64,000 bases of DNA, taken from assembly GCF_000154445.1 (NCBI RefSeq), contig NZ_DS499568.1. One strand, given 5' to 3'. Each line of letters starts with the position of its first letter. The stretch's first letter is position 1. Position numbers and translations under genes: made by a program. The notes under the pieces were generated by a model. That model made no database searches and had not been told where the DNA came from. It saw only the letters and a list, made by a program, of their open reading frames with translations. Shown here one piece after another: positions 27,987 through 36,820 of the stretch. The DNA is from Intestinibacter bartlettii (GTDB lineage Bacteria; Bacillota; Clostridia; Peptostreptococcales; Peptostreptococcaceae).

Positions 27987-28077
27987 TATATATTTAGATA
28001 TTTGAAAATCTAAACGTTAAATAATACATTTGGTAATTTTAAATAATTACTTTGTAAGAGATGAATAATATTTTAAG

Positions 28078-28116
28078 AAAAAGAACTAAGTAATTATAAG
28101 GCTTAGTTCTTTTTCT
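28078..28116 (+). terminator. Intrinsic terminator after hup
   Basis: AAAAAGAACTAAG pairs with CTTAGTTCTTTTT across an 11-base loop. Confidence 0.93.
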
Positions 28117-28285
28117 CTTATGTAGTAAAATATAATTTAAATTGATTATTTTATTAAAAGGGATATAAAAAAGAAAGGAGCTTGCCAAATTAAAAAGAAT
28201 GAATCAGAAATTTATACAATAAATAATAATTAATATATGATTTAAAAATGATTGTATATTTATGATTTTTGGCAAAATAGAATCT

Positions 28286-28528
28286 ATGAGATTAGACAAA
28301 TACTTAAAGGTTTCAAGAATTATTAAACGAAGAACCGTTGCAAAAGATGCTTGTGACAAAGGGATAGTTACAATAAACGGGAAAGTTGCAAAATCATCTT
28401 CGGAAGTAAAAATAGGTGATGTTTTAGAGATAACTTTTGGTGAGAAAAAAATGAAATTTAAAATAAGTGAAATAAAAGAACACGTTTTAAAAGCTGATGC
28501 AAAAGAAATGTACGAAATAGTAGAATAA
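28286..28528 (+). CDS. rqcP: S4-domain RNA-binding protein (RqcP/YabO type)
   Basis: An 80-residue S4-domain protein. It begins MRLDKYLKVSRIIKRRTVAK and continues GIVTINGKVAKSSSEVKIGD, the typical alpha-L RNA-binding fold. In Bacillus the orthologue acts in ribosome quality control with RqcH. I chose the ATG at 28286 because homologues begin MRLDKYLK; an in-frame ATG at 28262 adds eight residues. Neither start has a good ribosome site. It precedes yabP/yabQ in the standard order. Confidence 0.88.
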   Translation: MRLDKYLKVSRIIKRRTVAKDACDKGIVTINGKVAKSSSEVKIGDVLEITFGEKKMKFKISEIKEHVLKADAKEMYEIVE

Positions 28529-28585
28529 TATTAAAAAATCCTCAGTATATTTATATTAATATATAAATAAATTTGAGGTGATAAA

Positions 28586-28840
28586 GTGGAACATAGCATA
28601 AACTTAAAAGGTAGATCAGATTTGTTGATATCCGGAGTAGAACACATATATTCATTTAGCGATAAAAAAGTTGAGATACAAACTTGTGAAGGACGAATGG
28701 TTATAGATGGGGAAGAGCTAGACATGAACAAACTTAATCTTGAAGAAAATGTGATTAGCGTTCAAGGTACTATAAACTCCATCGTATATTCTAAATCTAA
28801 AGACCCAAAAGAAGGTTTCCTTAAAAAGGTGTTTAAATAA
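28586..28840 (+). CDS. yabP: Sporulation protein YabP
   Basis: An 84-residue protein from a GTG behind TGAGGTGAT. It shows the YabP/YqfC pattern: HSINLKGRSDLLISGVEHIYSF, CEGRMVIDGEELDM and LNLEENVISVQGTINSIVY. It is required for spore cortex formation in Bacillus. yabQ starts immediately after its stop. Confidence 0.93.
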   Translation: MEHSINLKGRSDLLISGVEHIYSFSDKKVEIQTCEGRMVIDGEELDMNKLNLEENVISVQGTINSIVYSKSKDPKEGFLKKVFK

Positions 28841-29152
28841 ATGAACTACTTTATACAAGATATGAATGTATTTTATGCAACTATTTATGGCGGAATATTA
28901 ATAGGGATATTATTTGATATTAACAGGTCATTAAAAGAGAATTTTAAAATTATAAAAAAAACCTCTTTTATACTTGATGTATTATTTTGGATAGTTATTA
29001 CTCTCATTGTATTTATTGTTGTAAATACTATAAGCAAATTCCAATTAAGATATTATCATTTTGTGGCATTAGCTGTTGGATTTATTTTATATTACAACAC
29101 TATAAGTAAATTTATATTAAAGTTTAATAATATCGTAATAGGTTTTATTTAA
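28841..29152 (+). CDS. yabQ: Spore cortex biosynthesis protein YabQ
   Basis: A 103-residue membrane protein with three or four hydrophobic helices (about 8-24, 43-62, 68-85). It directly abuts yabP. The Bacillus homologue localises to the forespore outer membrane and is needed for the cortex. The identification rests on hydrophobic profile, length and position. Confidence 0.85.
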   Translation: MNYFIQDMNVFYATIYGGILIGILFDINRSLKENFKIIKKTSFILDVLFWIVITLIVFIVVNTISKFQLRYYHFVALAVGFILYYNTISKFILKFNNIVIGFI

Positions 29153-29335
29153 ATTACTTATAAAGAAAATTATATTAAATTTAGTCACAATATTAGAGAA
29201 TTTGTATTACATTATAGTCTATTCAATACATCTTTTATTTGATATTATATTTTACATACCAAGTATCATTTTCACAATAGGGAGAAAGTCATCTAGGAGA
29301 CCCTTGGTAAAAAGAAAATGAAAAGGGTGTGTAAG

Positions 29336-29617
29336 ATGAACTTAAGAAAAAGATTTTCAGGTCAGTATACTTTAATATGTATGTTTGCAGCTTTTATAAT
29401 TTTTACTTTAATAGTTGGAATTATAGTCCAGTTACAAAATATTAGGGATTATAAAGAAGAAATAGATACCTTAAAGTATGAATTAAATTCTACTAAGACC
29501 GATATAAAAAATTTAAAAAATGATGATTCTTATAATAATAATGAAGAATTAGAAAACTTGGCTAGAAATAAGCTAGGTATGATAAAACAAAATGAGATAA
29601 TATATTTAGAAAAATAA
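29336..29617 (+). CDS. divIC: Septum formation initiator (FtsB/DivIC family)
   Basis: 93 residues from the ATG at 29336; the ATG at 29318 is rejected because AAGGGTG (29321-29327) is the ribosome site. A short basic N-terminus, one transmembrane helix (about 11-33) and an extracytoplasmic coiled coil (NIRDYKEEIDTLKYELNSTK) lead to the conserved ENLARNKLGMIKQNEIIYLE. It is a divisome component. The position after yabP/yabQ is standard. Confidence 0.88.
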   Translation: MNLRKRFSGQYTLICMFAAFIIFTLIVGIIVQLQNIRDYKEEIDTLKYELNSTKTDIKNLKNDDSYNNNEELENLARNKLGMIKQNEIIYLEK

Positions 29618-29623
29618 TTAAAT

Positions 29624-29655
29624 GGTGACCTTTTGGGGTTGCCTTTTTTGTTTTA
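29624..29655 (+). terminator. Intrinsic terminator between divIC and ppx
   Basis: GGTGACC and GGTTGCC form a 7-bp stem with two G-T pairs, followed by TTTTTTG. Confidence 0.7.
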
Positions 29656-29705
29656 TAATAAAGTCAGTGTATAAAAGCAAAAAATATGCAATCAGGAGGA
29701 TAAAG

Positions 29706-30632
29706 ATGAAAATAGGAACTATAGATATAGGAACAAATTCTATGAGATTATTAACTGCACAATATAAGGACGATAAAATAATCGATAGAAAAAAATATGT
29801 AAATACAACTAGAATAGGACAAGGCGTTGATAGCAATGGTTATATATCAAAAGAAGCAATAGATAGAAATATTCAAGCCTTAAAAGAATTTAAGGGCATT
29901 TGCGATGAATACAAATGTGATTATATTTGCTGTATGGGTACATCAGCTCTAAGAGATAGCAAAAACTCTAAAGAATTTGTGGAGCTTGCTAAAAAAGAAG
30001 CAAATGTAGATGTTGAGATAATTACGGGAGATAGAGAATCTAATTTAGGATTTTTAGGAGTTTTAGAAGGACTAGAAAGTGAAAATTCGGAGGAAATATT
30101 AGTTATAGATATCGGCGGAGGATCTACAGAATTTATCGTTGGAGATAAAGATGGAGTTGCTTTTTGTAAAAGTGAAAATGTAGGAGCGCTTAGATTAACA
30201 GAGAAATTTTTTGAAAATGAAATAGTTAGTGATGAAGAGTTAAAGGCTACTATTGATTTTATAAATCAAACAATTCAAGGCACTATAGATATAGTAAAAA
30301 GTAGAAATGTAAAAAAATTAGTAGGTATAGGTGGCACAGTGACATCTGTATCAGCAATAAATCAAAAATTAGAAGTCTATTCTATGGAAAAAGTGCATAA
30401 CAGTAAAATATGCAAAAAAGAGTTAGACGAAATTCTACAAATGCTAAAAAATATGACACTAGAAGATAAAAAGAGACTAAAAGGCCTACAACCAAAAAGA
30501 GCGGATATTATAACAGCTGGTGTAGTAATTTTAGATATAATAATGGAAAAACTAGAAATAAACGAAATAATTGTAAGTGAATACGATAATTTGGAAGGCT
30601 TAATGTGTCAAATAGCAAAAAAGATGTCTTAA
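29706..30632 (+). CDS. ppx: Exopolyphosphatase / pppGpp phosphohydrolase family protein
   Basis: 308 residues from the ATG at 29706 with an AGGAGG site; an open frame extends upstream through the preceding terminator and is not used. The ASKHA fold motifs are KIGTIDIGTNSMRLL (phosphate 1), GTSALRDSKN, and VIDIGGGSTEFIVG (phosphate 2). It is of the short Ppx type without the extra C-terminal HD-like domain. It likely hydrolyses polyphosphate or pppGpp. Confidence 0.92.
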   Translation: MKIGTIDIGTNSMRLLTAQYKDDKIIDRKKYVNTTRIGQGVDSNGYISKEAIDRNIQALKEFKGICDEYKCDYICCMGTSALRDSKNSKEFVELAKKEANVDVEIITGDRESNLGFLGVLEGLESENSEEILVIDIGGGSTEFIVGDKDGVAFCKSENVGALRLTEKFFENEIVSDEELKATIDFINQTIQGTIDIVKSRNVKKLVGIGGTVTSVSAINQKLEVYSMEKVHNSKICKKELDEILQMLKNMTLEDKKRLKGLQPKRADIITAGVVILDIIMEKLEINEIIVSEYDNLEGLMCQIAKKMS

Positions 30633-30657
30633 AGTTTTTTGATTTTGAGTACCTAAA

Positions 30658-30690
30658 ATGACAAAATAATTTCTCCTTCTTTGATACAAT
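30658..30690 (+). promoter_or_regulatory. Putative spoIIE promoter with 21-bp spacing
   Basis: ATGACA (30658-30663) and TACAAT (30685-30690) are 21 bp apart. The Bacillus spoIIE promoter also has an unusually long sigma-A spacing bridged by Spo0A. A TGTCAAA at 30606-30612 (6/7 to the 0A box TGTCGAA) and TGACAAA over the -35 could be 0A boxes. This is motif inference. Confidence 0.4.
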
Positions 30691-30717
30691 TCTATATAAA
30701 CAAAGGAGGAGATTTGT

Positions 30718-33084
30718 ATGGACAGAGCAACCAGTATTAAAAATAAGAGTTTTAATGCTAGTAACTTTAAACTCTCGAAGATGGTTGATTCAAAGACGAT
30801 CATTTTCATGATAATTGGATTTTTATTAAGTAGATCAGTTTTAATTGATGGAATTGCTCCATTAGGATTAGCTTTTTTCTTATATATATGCAAACTAGAT
30901 AAATATAAGGTACCAGTTTTTCTATCAGTCCTGGTAGGAACATTACTATCATTTAATGACATGTCTATAGTAGCTAAATATATTATATGCTTAACAATAA
31001 TAATGATTTTAAGTAGCAGAATAAAAGAAATCACAAGTTTATTAAAGCTAAGTTTAGTTGGTGTTTTGATAACATTACCAGTATCTATAATATGTGCTTG
31101 TGTAACAGATAGAAGTTTATACAACTTTATAATTGTGGGAATAGAATCTATGATAGTATTCACATCTACATTTATATTTGCATACGGAGTAAAGTTTTTA
31201 ATATTTAATCAAAATAAAATGTCTATCAAAACAGAAGAAGTAATATCTATCAGTTTATTAACAACTTTCAGCATTATGGGAGTGGGACAAATGGCTGTAT
31301 TAGGTGTTTCATTTAGAACAGTTTTAGCTACAACCTTCATATTAATATCAGCCATTATAGGAGGAGCAAGCGTTGGCTCATCCTGTGGGGTAATAGTTGG
31401 ACTAGCATTTATTATAAATAATGCTGTATCAGCCATTTATATGGGAATATATGCATTCGCTGGTCTAATAGGCGGGACATTCAACAAGGTGAACAGATAT
31501 TTATGTATTTTAGGGTATATACTAAGTTGCATAATTGTATTTGCATATACCTCAGGAATACAGTCAAATGTAAATTCAATAAGAGATATATTAATTGGAG
31601 CCTTGATTGTATCAATTTTGCCAAAGTCATTCTTTAACAAAATTGAATCGGCTGTGAAAATAAATATAAATACATCTCAATCAGTTAATAATTACATAGT
31701 CAGAACTAAAAATCTAACAAATAGTAAGTTAGAAAATATGCAAAGAGCATATAATGAGCTTGCAAATACATTTGAAAAAATAAGACAAAAAGATGAAATT
31801 ATAAACCAAAATGATATGGCTGAATTAATTGACAGAATATATTCAGATGAATGCTGTTCTTGTAGTATGAAAAAAATGTGTTGGGAGGTGCGATTTAATA
31901 AAACATATACATTGATATATGAAATGATACAAAACTTAGAAGATGGTCAGCTAAATACAGATACCATACCAGAAGAATTTAAAAAAGCTTGTATGAATCC
32001 AGAGCAAATAATGAAAATATCTAATTATTATTATAAAATGTTTGTACTTAACTATGACTGGAGCATGAAGTTTGAAGAGGGTAGAAAGTTAATAGCAGAT
32101 CAAATTAGAAATATTTCTAAATCTATAAAAGGACTATCTGATGATATAGAAAATAGTGCTATGCTAGATTTAGTAAAGGAAAAAAATATACTAGAAGAAC
32201 TAGAAAGACATAATATTGTAGTAAATAAAATAAACTATTTAACTAAGGGAAAAAATGAATTTAAGATAACAATAGATAAGAATACGTGTGCAAATGGGGG
32301 GTTATGCGATGAAAAGTTAGTAGAAATCATATCAAATTACCTAGGAGAACAATTATCGGCTCAAAAGTATGGATGTAATATATACAAAGATACTTGTAAA
32401 ATAGTTCTTACTAAGGTTGAAAAGTTTGTTGCTACAACACAAGCAGCTTCATTATCTAGAGACGGTCATGTATTGTGCGGAGACAATTATACATATATGG
32501 AGATTGATAATGGGCAATATATGATGGCCATATGTGATGGCATGGGAAAAGGAAAAAGAGCTTATGATGAATCTTCAACGACAATCGATATACTGGAAAA
32601 AATGATTGAAGCGAAAATTGATAATGAAATTGTTATAAAAACTATTAACAATATGCTTTTACTTAGCAATTCAGATGAGATTTTCTCGACACTAGATCTT
32701 GGGATTATTGATTTAAAACAAGGACGATTAGAAACTGTTAAAATGGGTGCTTGTTCAACTTACATCAAGAGAGCGAATAACGATGTAGATTTTATATCGT
32801 CATCATCTCTACCGGTTGGGATTTTATCTGAAATTAAATTAGATAGACACAATTACAAGCTTAATGATGGAGATTATATTATCATGGTTTCTGACGGGAT
32901 TATAGACGCGGGTAAAAATAATGATATCGGTGAAAATTGGTTGATTTACTTCCTGAAAAAATTAAACACTTATGATCCTAAAGAGATGATCGATAAAATA
33001 ATGGATAGAGCTTTGGAGTTACAACTTGATAAAATAGAAGATGACATGACTGTTATGGTGACTAAAGTAAATAGATTAAAATAA
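30718..33084 (+). CDS. spoIIE: Stage II sporulation protein E (PP2C phosphatase)
   Basis: A 788-residue membrane phosphatase that dephosphorylates the anti-anti-sigma SpoIIAA and so activates sigma-F in the forespore. The N-terminal third holds about ten transmembrane helices. A central regulatory region contains a cysteine cluster (CCSCSMKKMC). The C-terminal PP2C domain (about 580-788) has AICDGMGKGKRAYDES, LGIIDLKQG and MVSDGIIDAG with the metal-binding aspartates. AAGGAGGAG precedes the ATG. Normal length. Confidence 0.97.
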   Translation: MDRATSIKNKSFNASNFKLSKMVDSKTIIFMIIGFLLSRSVLIDGIAPLGLAFFLYICKLDKYKVPVFLSVLVGTLLSFNDMSIVAKYIICLTIIMILSSRIKEITSLLKLSLVGVLITLPVSIICACVTDRSLYNFIIVGIESMIVFTSTFIFAYGVKFLIFNQNKMSIKTEEVISISLLTTFSIMGVGQMAVLGVSFRTVLATTFILISAIIGGASVGSSCGVIVGLAFIINNAVSAIYMGIYAFAGLIGGTFNKVNRYLCILGYILSCIIVFAYTSGIQSNVNSIRDILIGALIVSILPKSFFNKIESAVKININTSQSVNNYIVRTKNLTNSKLENMQRAYNELANTFEKIRQKDEIINQNDMAELIDRIYSDECCSCSMKKMCWEVRFNKTYTLIYEMIQNLEDGQLNTDTIPEEFKKACMNPEQIMKISNYYYKMFVLNYDWSMKFEEGRKLIADQIRNISKSIKGLSDDIENSAMLDLVKEKNILEELERHNIVVNKINYLTKGKNEFKITIDKNTCANGGLCDEKLVEIISNYLGEQLSAQKYGCNIYKDTCKIVLTKVEKFVATTQAASLSRDGHVLCGDNYTYMEIDNGQYMMAICDGMGKGKRAYDESSTTIDILEKMIEAKIDNEIVIKTINNMLLLSNSDEIFSTLDLGIIDLKQGRLETVKMGACSTYIKRANNDVDFISSSSLPVGILSEIKLDRHNYKLNDGDYIIMVSDGIIDAGKNNDIGENWLIYFLKKLNTYDPKEMIDKIMDRALELQLDKIEDDMTVMVTKVNRLK

Positions 33085-33411
33085 ATTTAATACTTAGTAG
33101 CATAATACGAGTATTGATATAAATGAGAAATATTGAATTCGCATCCCAGCTATCTATAAAAACTATAGATAACTGTTAATATATAGATTAGAAGTATTGG
33201 TAGGTAGGAAAAAAATTCACAATTATATAAAAAATATACGAGCATAGAATAATTGGAATCACTCGTTTTTAGAGCGGGAAAAGGCTTGTTGATATGTTGA
33301 TAATATTGTGGATAACTAGATTATAAACTGTATAAAACTAATAAAAATTGAATAATAAAATAAAAAAAAGTCATCCTAATATTAAGTAATTATAAGAAAG
33401 GATGACTTTTT
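33085..33411. other. Intergenic region (327 bp) between spoIIE and the M3 peptidase gene
   Basis: No ORF with a ribosome site. It has a TATCTATA/TATAGATA hairpin (33151-33171), a weak ACGAG...CTCGTTTTTA hairpin (about 33239-33272) that may end spoIIE, and a strong terminator-like hairpin directly before the next ATG (33365-33411). Confidence 0.55.
33365..33411 (+). terminator. Terminator-like hairpin that carries the ribosome site of the next gene
   Basis: AAAAAGTCATCCT (33365-33377) pairs with AGGATGACTTTTT (33399-33411). The T-run ends on the base before the ATG at 33412, and the only Shine-Dalgarno (AAAGGA, 33397-33402) is inside the 3' arm. It can end upstream transcription and also hide the ribosome site. 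Confidence 0.7.
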
Positions 33412-35373
33412 ATGAGCAAAAAGTTAAATAAAATAGTAATTATAGTATTTGCAACGGTTTTAGTGAGCAGTATTTTTTATGGAATAAATAAATTTAATCA
33501 AAAAGAAAATTATATTGAAGCATCATCGAAAAATAGCGAGGAAACAAATTGCCTATTAGATATCAATAATTATAAAAGTGTGAGGTCTATTTTAGATGAT
33601 AAAAACAACAAAGAAAATAAAGAAGATGAAGAAACAAAGTCCAATTATAAATATGTGACTTGGAATTTGCAATCTTTGTATCCATCCGATGAAGCATGGG
33701 AAAAGGAGTTATCAAAATTTGAAAAAGACATAAGTGAATTAGATAATTATACTGGGAAAGTAACTAAATCAAAAACCCATTTTATATCAGCACTTAAAAT
33801 TAAAGAAAAGTTCGATATAAAATTAGAAAAATTATATGCTTATGCAAAATTAAATAAAGATATAAATAAAAACTCTTATAAATATTTAGATATGATAAAC
33901 AAGATAGGTACAGTAGACTCAAAATACAGTAGGATTTGTTCAGATTTAGAATTAGAAATACTTAAACTATCTGACTCTACATACAATGAATATTTAAAAA
34001 GTAAAAAAGTAAATAAAAGATATAAAATGTATTTAGAAGAAATTCGAAAAAGTAAAGAACATTATTTAGATGAGAAATCAGAAGATATTATAAATAAAAT
34101 GGGAAATATAGTTTCACTGCCATCAAATGTATATGATTTATTTACGAATATGGATAAAAAGAGTGAGGATACACCATCAGAGTATTCTTCTAAAATTAGA
34201 TCCTCAGATAGAAATACTAGAAAAACAGCGTTTACAAATGAATTTGTTATATATAATGACAATATTAATACTTTATCAGGATTATTAGTTGGTCAAGCAA
34301 ATAAAAATATATTTTTCTCTAATGTAAGAAATTATAATTCAAGCTTAGAAATGTATTTGGAAGGTGACGAAGTAGACACAAAAATATATAACAATTTAAT
34401 AGATACAGTAGGAAAAAATAGTGAGAGCTTGCATAAGTATATTTCTCTAAGAAAAAAATTATTAAACATAGATAAAGTACATTATTACGATATGTTTGCC
34501 CCTATAGTTGAAGAACAAAATTCAGAAATATCATATGATAAAGCTATATCACTTGCTTATGCAGCATTAGGCCCACTTGGAGACCAATATGAAGATATTG
34601 CATATAAAGCATTTAATGAAAGATGGGTAGATGTATATTCTAATGAAAATAAAGTGGGTGGTGGATATTGTTTATCTGTCTATGCAAACCATCCATATAT
34701 ATTACTTAACTATGATAATTCGCTAGATTCTGTATCAACTTTAGTGCATGAATTAGGACATGGAGTATATAGTTATTTAAGTCAAAAGAATCAAAAATAT
34801 TATAATGCTCAACCATCAATATTTACACATGAAGTAGCATCAACTACAAATGAGGCATTGTTATATGAGTTTTTAATAAAGAATGCTGGAAATGACAAAC
34901 AAAAAGCATATTATATAACTCAATATATGGACTTTATAAAAGATACACTTTACACACAAACTATGTATGCTGAGTTTGAAAGAGATGTTCATAATATGTT
35001 AGAAAATAATGAAAATGTAAATACATTAGTATTAAACGATTTATGGTCACAATTATTAAAAAAATATTATGGAAAAGACTTTGAAGTAGACCCATTGGCT
35101 ATGATAGGATGGTCCAGAATACCACATTTCTATAATAGTTTTTATGTTTACAAATATGCAACAGGTTGTAGCAGTGCTATTAGTTTTTCTCAAGATATAT
35201 TAAAAAATGGACCAGAAAACTATATGAATTTCTTAAAAAAAGGAAGTTCTGATAAGCCGATTAATTTATTAAAGAGTGCAGGGATTGATTTAAGTAATAA
35301 AAAAACAATTCAAGTTAGCATCGATAAATTCAACTCATTATTACAAGAATTGGAAAAGTTAACTAATAATTAA
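33412..35373 (+). CDS. Membrane-anchored or secreted oligoendopeptidase F (M3 family)
   Basis: 653 residues. A basic N-terminus and hydrophobic helix (about 7-25) act as signal or anchor, followed by a charged linker (about 30-75). The M3 metallopeptidase body follows, with the zinc motif HELGHG (H446, E447, H450) and downstream Glu in FTHEVASTTNEALLYE. Standard PepF is cytoplasmic and about 600 residues, so the export signal is the notable addition. It probably trims short peptides outside the cell. Expression may be restricted by the hairpin at its start. Confidence 0.9.
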   Translation: MSKKLNKIVIIVFATVLVSSIFYGINKFNQKENYIEASSKNSEETNCLLDINNYKSVRSILDDKNNKENKEDEETKSNYKYVTWNLQSLYPSDEAWEKELSKFEKDISELDNYTGKVTKSKTHFISALKIKEKFDIKLEKLYAYAKLNKDINKNSYKYLDMINKIGTVDSKYSRICSDLELEILKLSDSTYNEYLKSKKVNKRYKMYLEEIRKSKEHYLDEKSEDIINKMGNIVSLPSNVYDLFTNMDKKSEDTPSEYSSKIRSSDRNTRKTAFTNEFVIYNDNINTLSGLLVGQANKNIFFSNVRNYNSSLEMYLEGDEVDTKIYNNLIDTVGKNSESLHKYISLRKKLLNIDKVHYYDMFAPIVEEQNSEISYDKAISLAYAALGPLGDQYEDIAYKAFNERWVDVYSNENKVGGGYCLSVYANHPYILLNYDNSLDSVSTLVHELGHGVYSYLSQKNQKYYNAQPSIFTHEVASTTNEALLYEFLIKNAGNDKQKAYYITQYMDFIKDTLYTQTMYAEFERDVHNMLENNENVNTLVLNDLWSQLLKKYYGKDFEVDPLAMIGWSRIPHFYNSFYVYKYATGCSSAISFSQDILKNGPENYMNFLKKGSSDKPINLLKSAGIDLSNKKTIQVSIDKFNSLLQELEKLTNN

Positions 35374-35484
35374 AGTGACAAAAGTATATTAATAAGGTAA
35401 AATAATACTTAAATATGATAGTTTATTTAATAATAAATTTAGGATATATATTTGTATACAATTGATTTTGGAGGGAGAAATTAT

Positions 35485-36423
35485 ATGCAAAAGAAAATAA
35501 AAAAAGCTGTAATACCAGCTGCTGGACTAGGTACTAGATTTTTGCCAGCAACAAAGGCACAACCTAAAGAAATGTTGCCAATAGTAGATAAACCAACTTT
35601 ACAGTATATAATAGAAGAAGCTGTAGCATCAGGTATAGAAGAAATACTTATAATTACAGGAAAAAATAAAAAATCTATAGAAGATCACTTTGATAAATCT
35701 GTTGAGTTAGAATTAGAATTAGAACAAAAAGGAAAAACAGAACTATTAGAGATAGTTAGAGATATATCACAAATGGTTAATATATACTATATAAGACAAA
35801 AAGAGCCTAAAGGACTTGGTGATGCCATTTATTGTGCTAGAAGTTTTATAGGAGATGAGCCTTTTGCAGTAATGCTAGGTGATGATATAGTAGATAATGA
35901 TGTTCCTTGTTTAAAACAATTAATGTCGGCGTATGAAGAATATAGAACAACTATACTAGGAGTTCAGACAGTTGCGCCAGAAGATGCAAATAAATATGGA
36001 ATAATAAATGCAAGATATATAGAAGATAATGTTTATAAAGTTAAAGATTTAGTTGAAAAACCTGAACCAGGAAAACAACCATCTAATATCGCAATATTAG
36101 GAAGATATATAATAACTCCAGAAATATTTGAGATTCTTGAAAACCAAGCACCAGGTAAGGGTGGAGAAGTACAATTAACAGATGCATTAAAAACTTTATC
36201 TAAAAAAGAAGCTATGTATGCATACGAATTTGAAGGAAGAAGATATGATGTTGGAGATAAATTAGGATTTTTAGAAGCAACCGTTGATTTTGCTCTAAAG
36301 AAACCTGAACTAAAAGACTCATTTATGGATTACCTAAAGAAAGTATGCAAAGAAACAAACATTGAAAAAGAAGTTGCATTAACTGAGGATTCAGAATCTA
36401 AGGACAAAAAGGTAATAAAATAG
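35485..36423 (+). CDS. galU: UTP--glucose-1-phosphate uridylyltransferase
   Basis: Makes UDP-glucose for glycolipids, wall polymers and exopolysaccharide. 312 residues from the ATG at 35485 with GGAGGGAG upstream (an in-frame start at 35452 lacks a site). It opens with KKAVIPAAGLGTRFLPATKA and has PKEMLPIVDKPTLQYIIEEA, FAVMLGDDIV and VEKPEPG. The C-terminal ~20 residues are a charged tail. A 37-residue small protein gene follows. Confidence 0.95.
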   Translation: MQKKIKKAVIPAAGLGTRFLPATKAQPKEMLPIVDKPTLQYIIEEAVASGIEEILIITGKNKKSIEDHFDKSVELELELEQKGKTELLEIVRDISQMVNIYYIRQKEPKGLGDAIYCARSFIGDEPFAVMLGDDIVDNDVPCLKQLMSAYEEYRTTILGVQTVAPEDANKYGIINARYIEDNVYKVKDLVEKPEPGKQPSNIAILGRYIITPEIFEILENQAPGKGGEVQLTDALKTLSKKEAMYAYEFEGRRYDVGDKLGFLEATVDFALKKPELKDSFMDYLKKVCKETNIEKEVALTEDSESKDKKVIK

Positions 36424-36438
36424 AGAGAGGTAATAGAA

Positions 36439-36552
36439 TTGGCTAAGAGTAAACAAGCTAAAATGAATAAAATAATAGCCATTGGAATAGCAGCAATATT
36501 ACTTATTACGAGTATAACCACATTAATAAGTGTTATTTCATGGTATTTATAA
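36439..36552 (+). CDS. Small single-pass membrane protein (37 residues)
   Basis: Starts at a TTG behind GAGAGGTAAT, 15 bases after galU. It reads MAKSKQAKMNKI then one hydrophobic helix ending VISWYL. The basic head plus helix resembles short DUF4044-type peptides of Clostridia (from memory). It ends before a strong terminator, so it appears to be the last gene of a galU transcript. Function unknown. Confidence 0.6.
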   Translation: MAKSKQAKMNKIIAIGIAAILLITSITTLISVISWYL

Positions 36553-36562
36553 AATTTAAAAC

Positions 36563-36611
36563 AAAAAGAATACCGAAAGCAGATTTAAAATTGCTTTCGG
36601 CATTCTTTTTG
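36563..36611 (+). terminator. Intrinsic terminator after galU and the small ORF
   Basis: AAAAAGAATACCGAAAGCA pairs with TGCTTTCGGCATTCTTTTT, with one internal mismatch. Confidence 0.93.
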
Positions 36612-36820
36612 TTTTTGACAAATGTTTTCCAAATATATAAAAGCAATTTAATCTAAAAATATTCATAAAAAATGCATTTATTCCCACTAAATAGTAGACA
36701 TTAATCCTAGATAATGTATAATATTAGAGGTGATAATAAATAAAAAAGTTAAAAAGTATATATAATTTTAGATAATTAGAATGATATAAATTTAAAATAC
36801 TTATATAAAAGGAGAAAATA

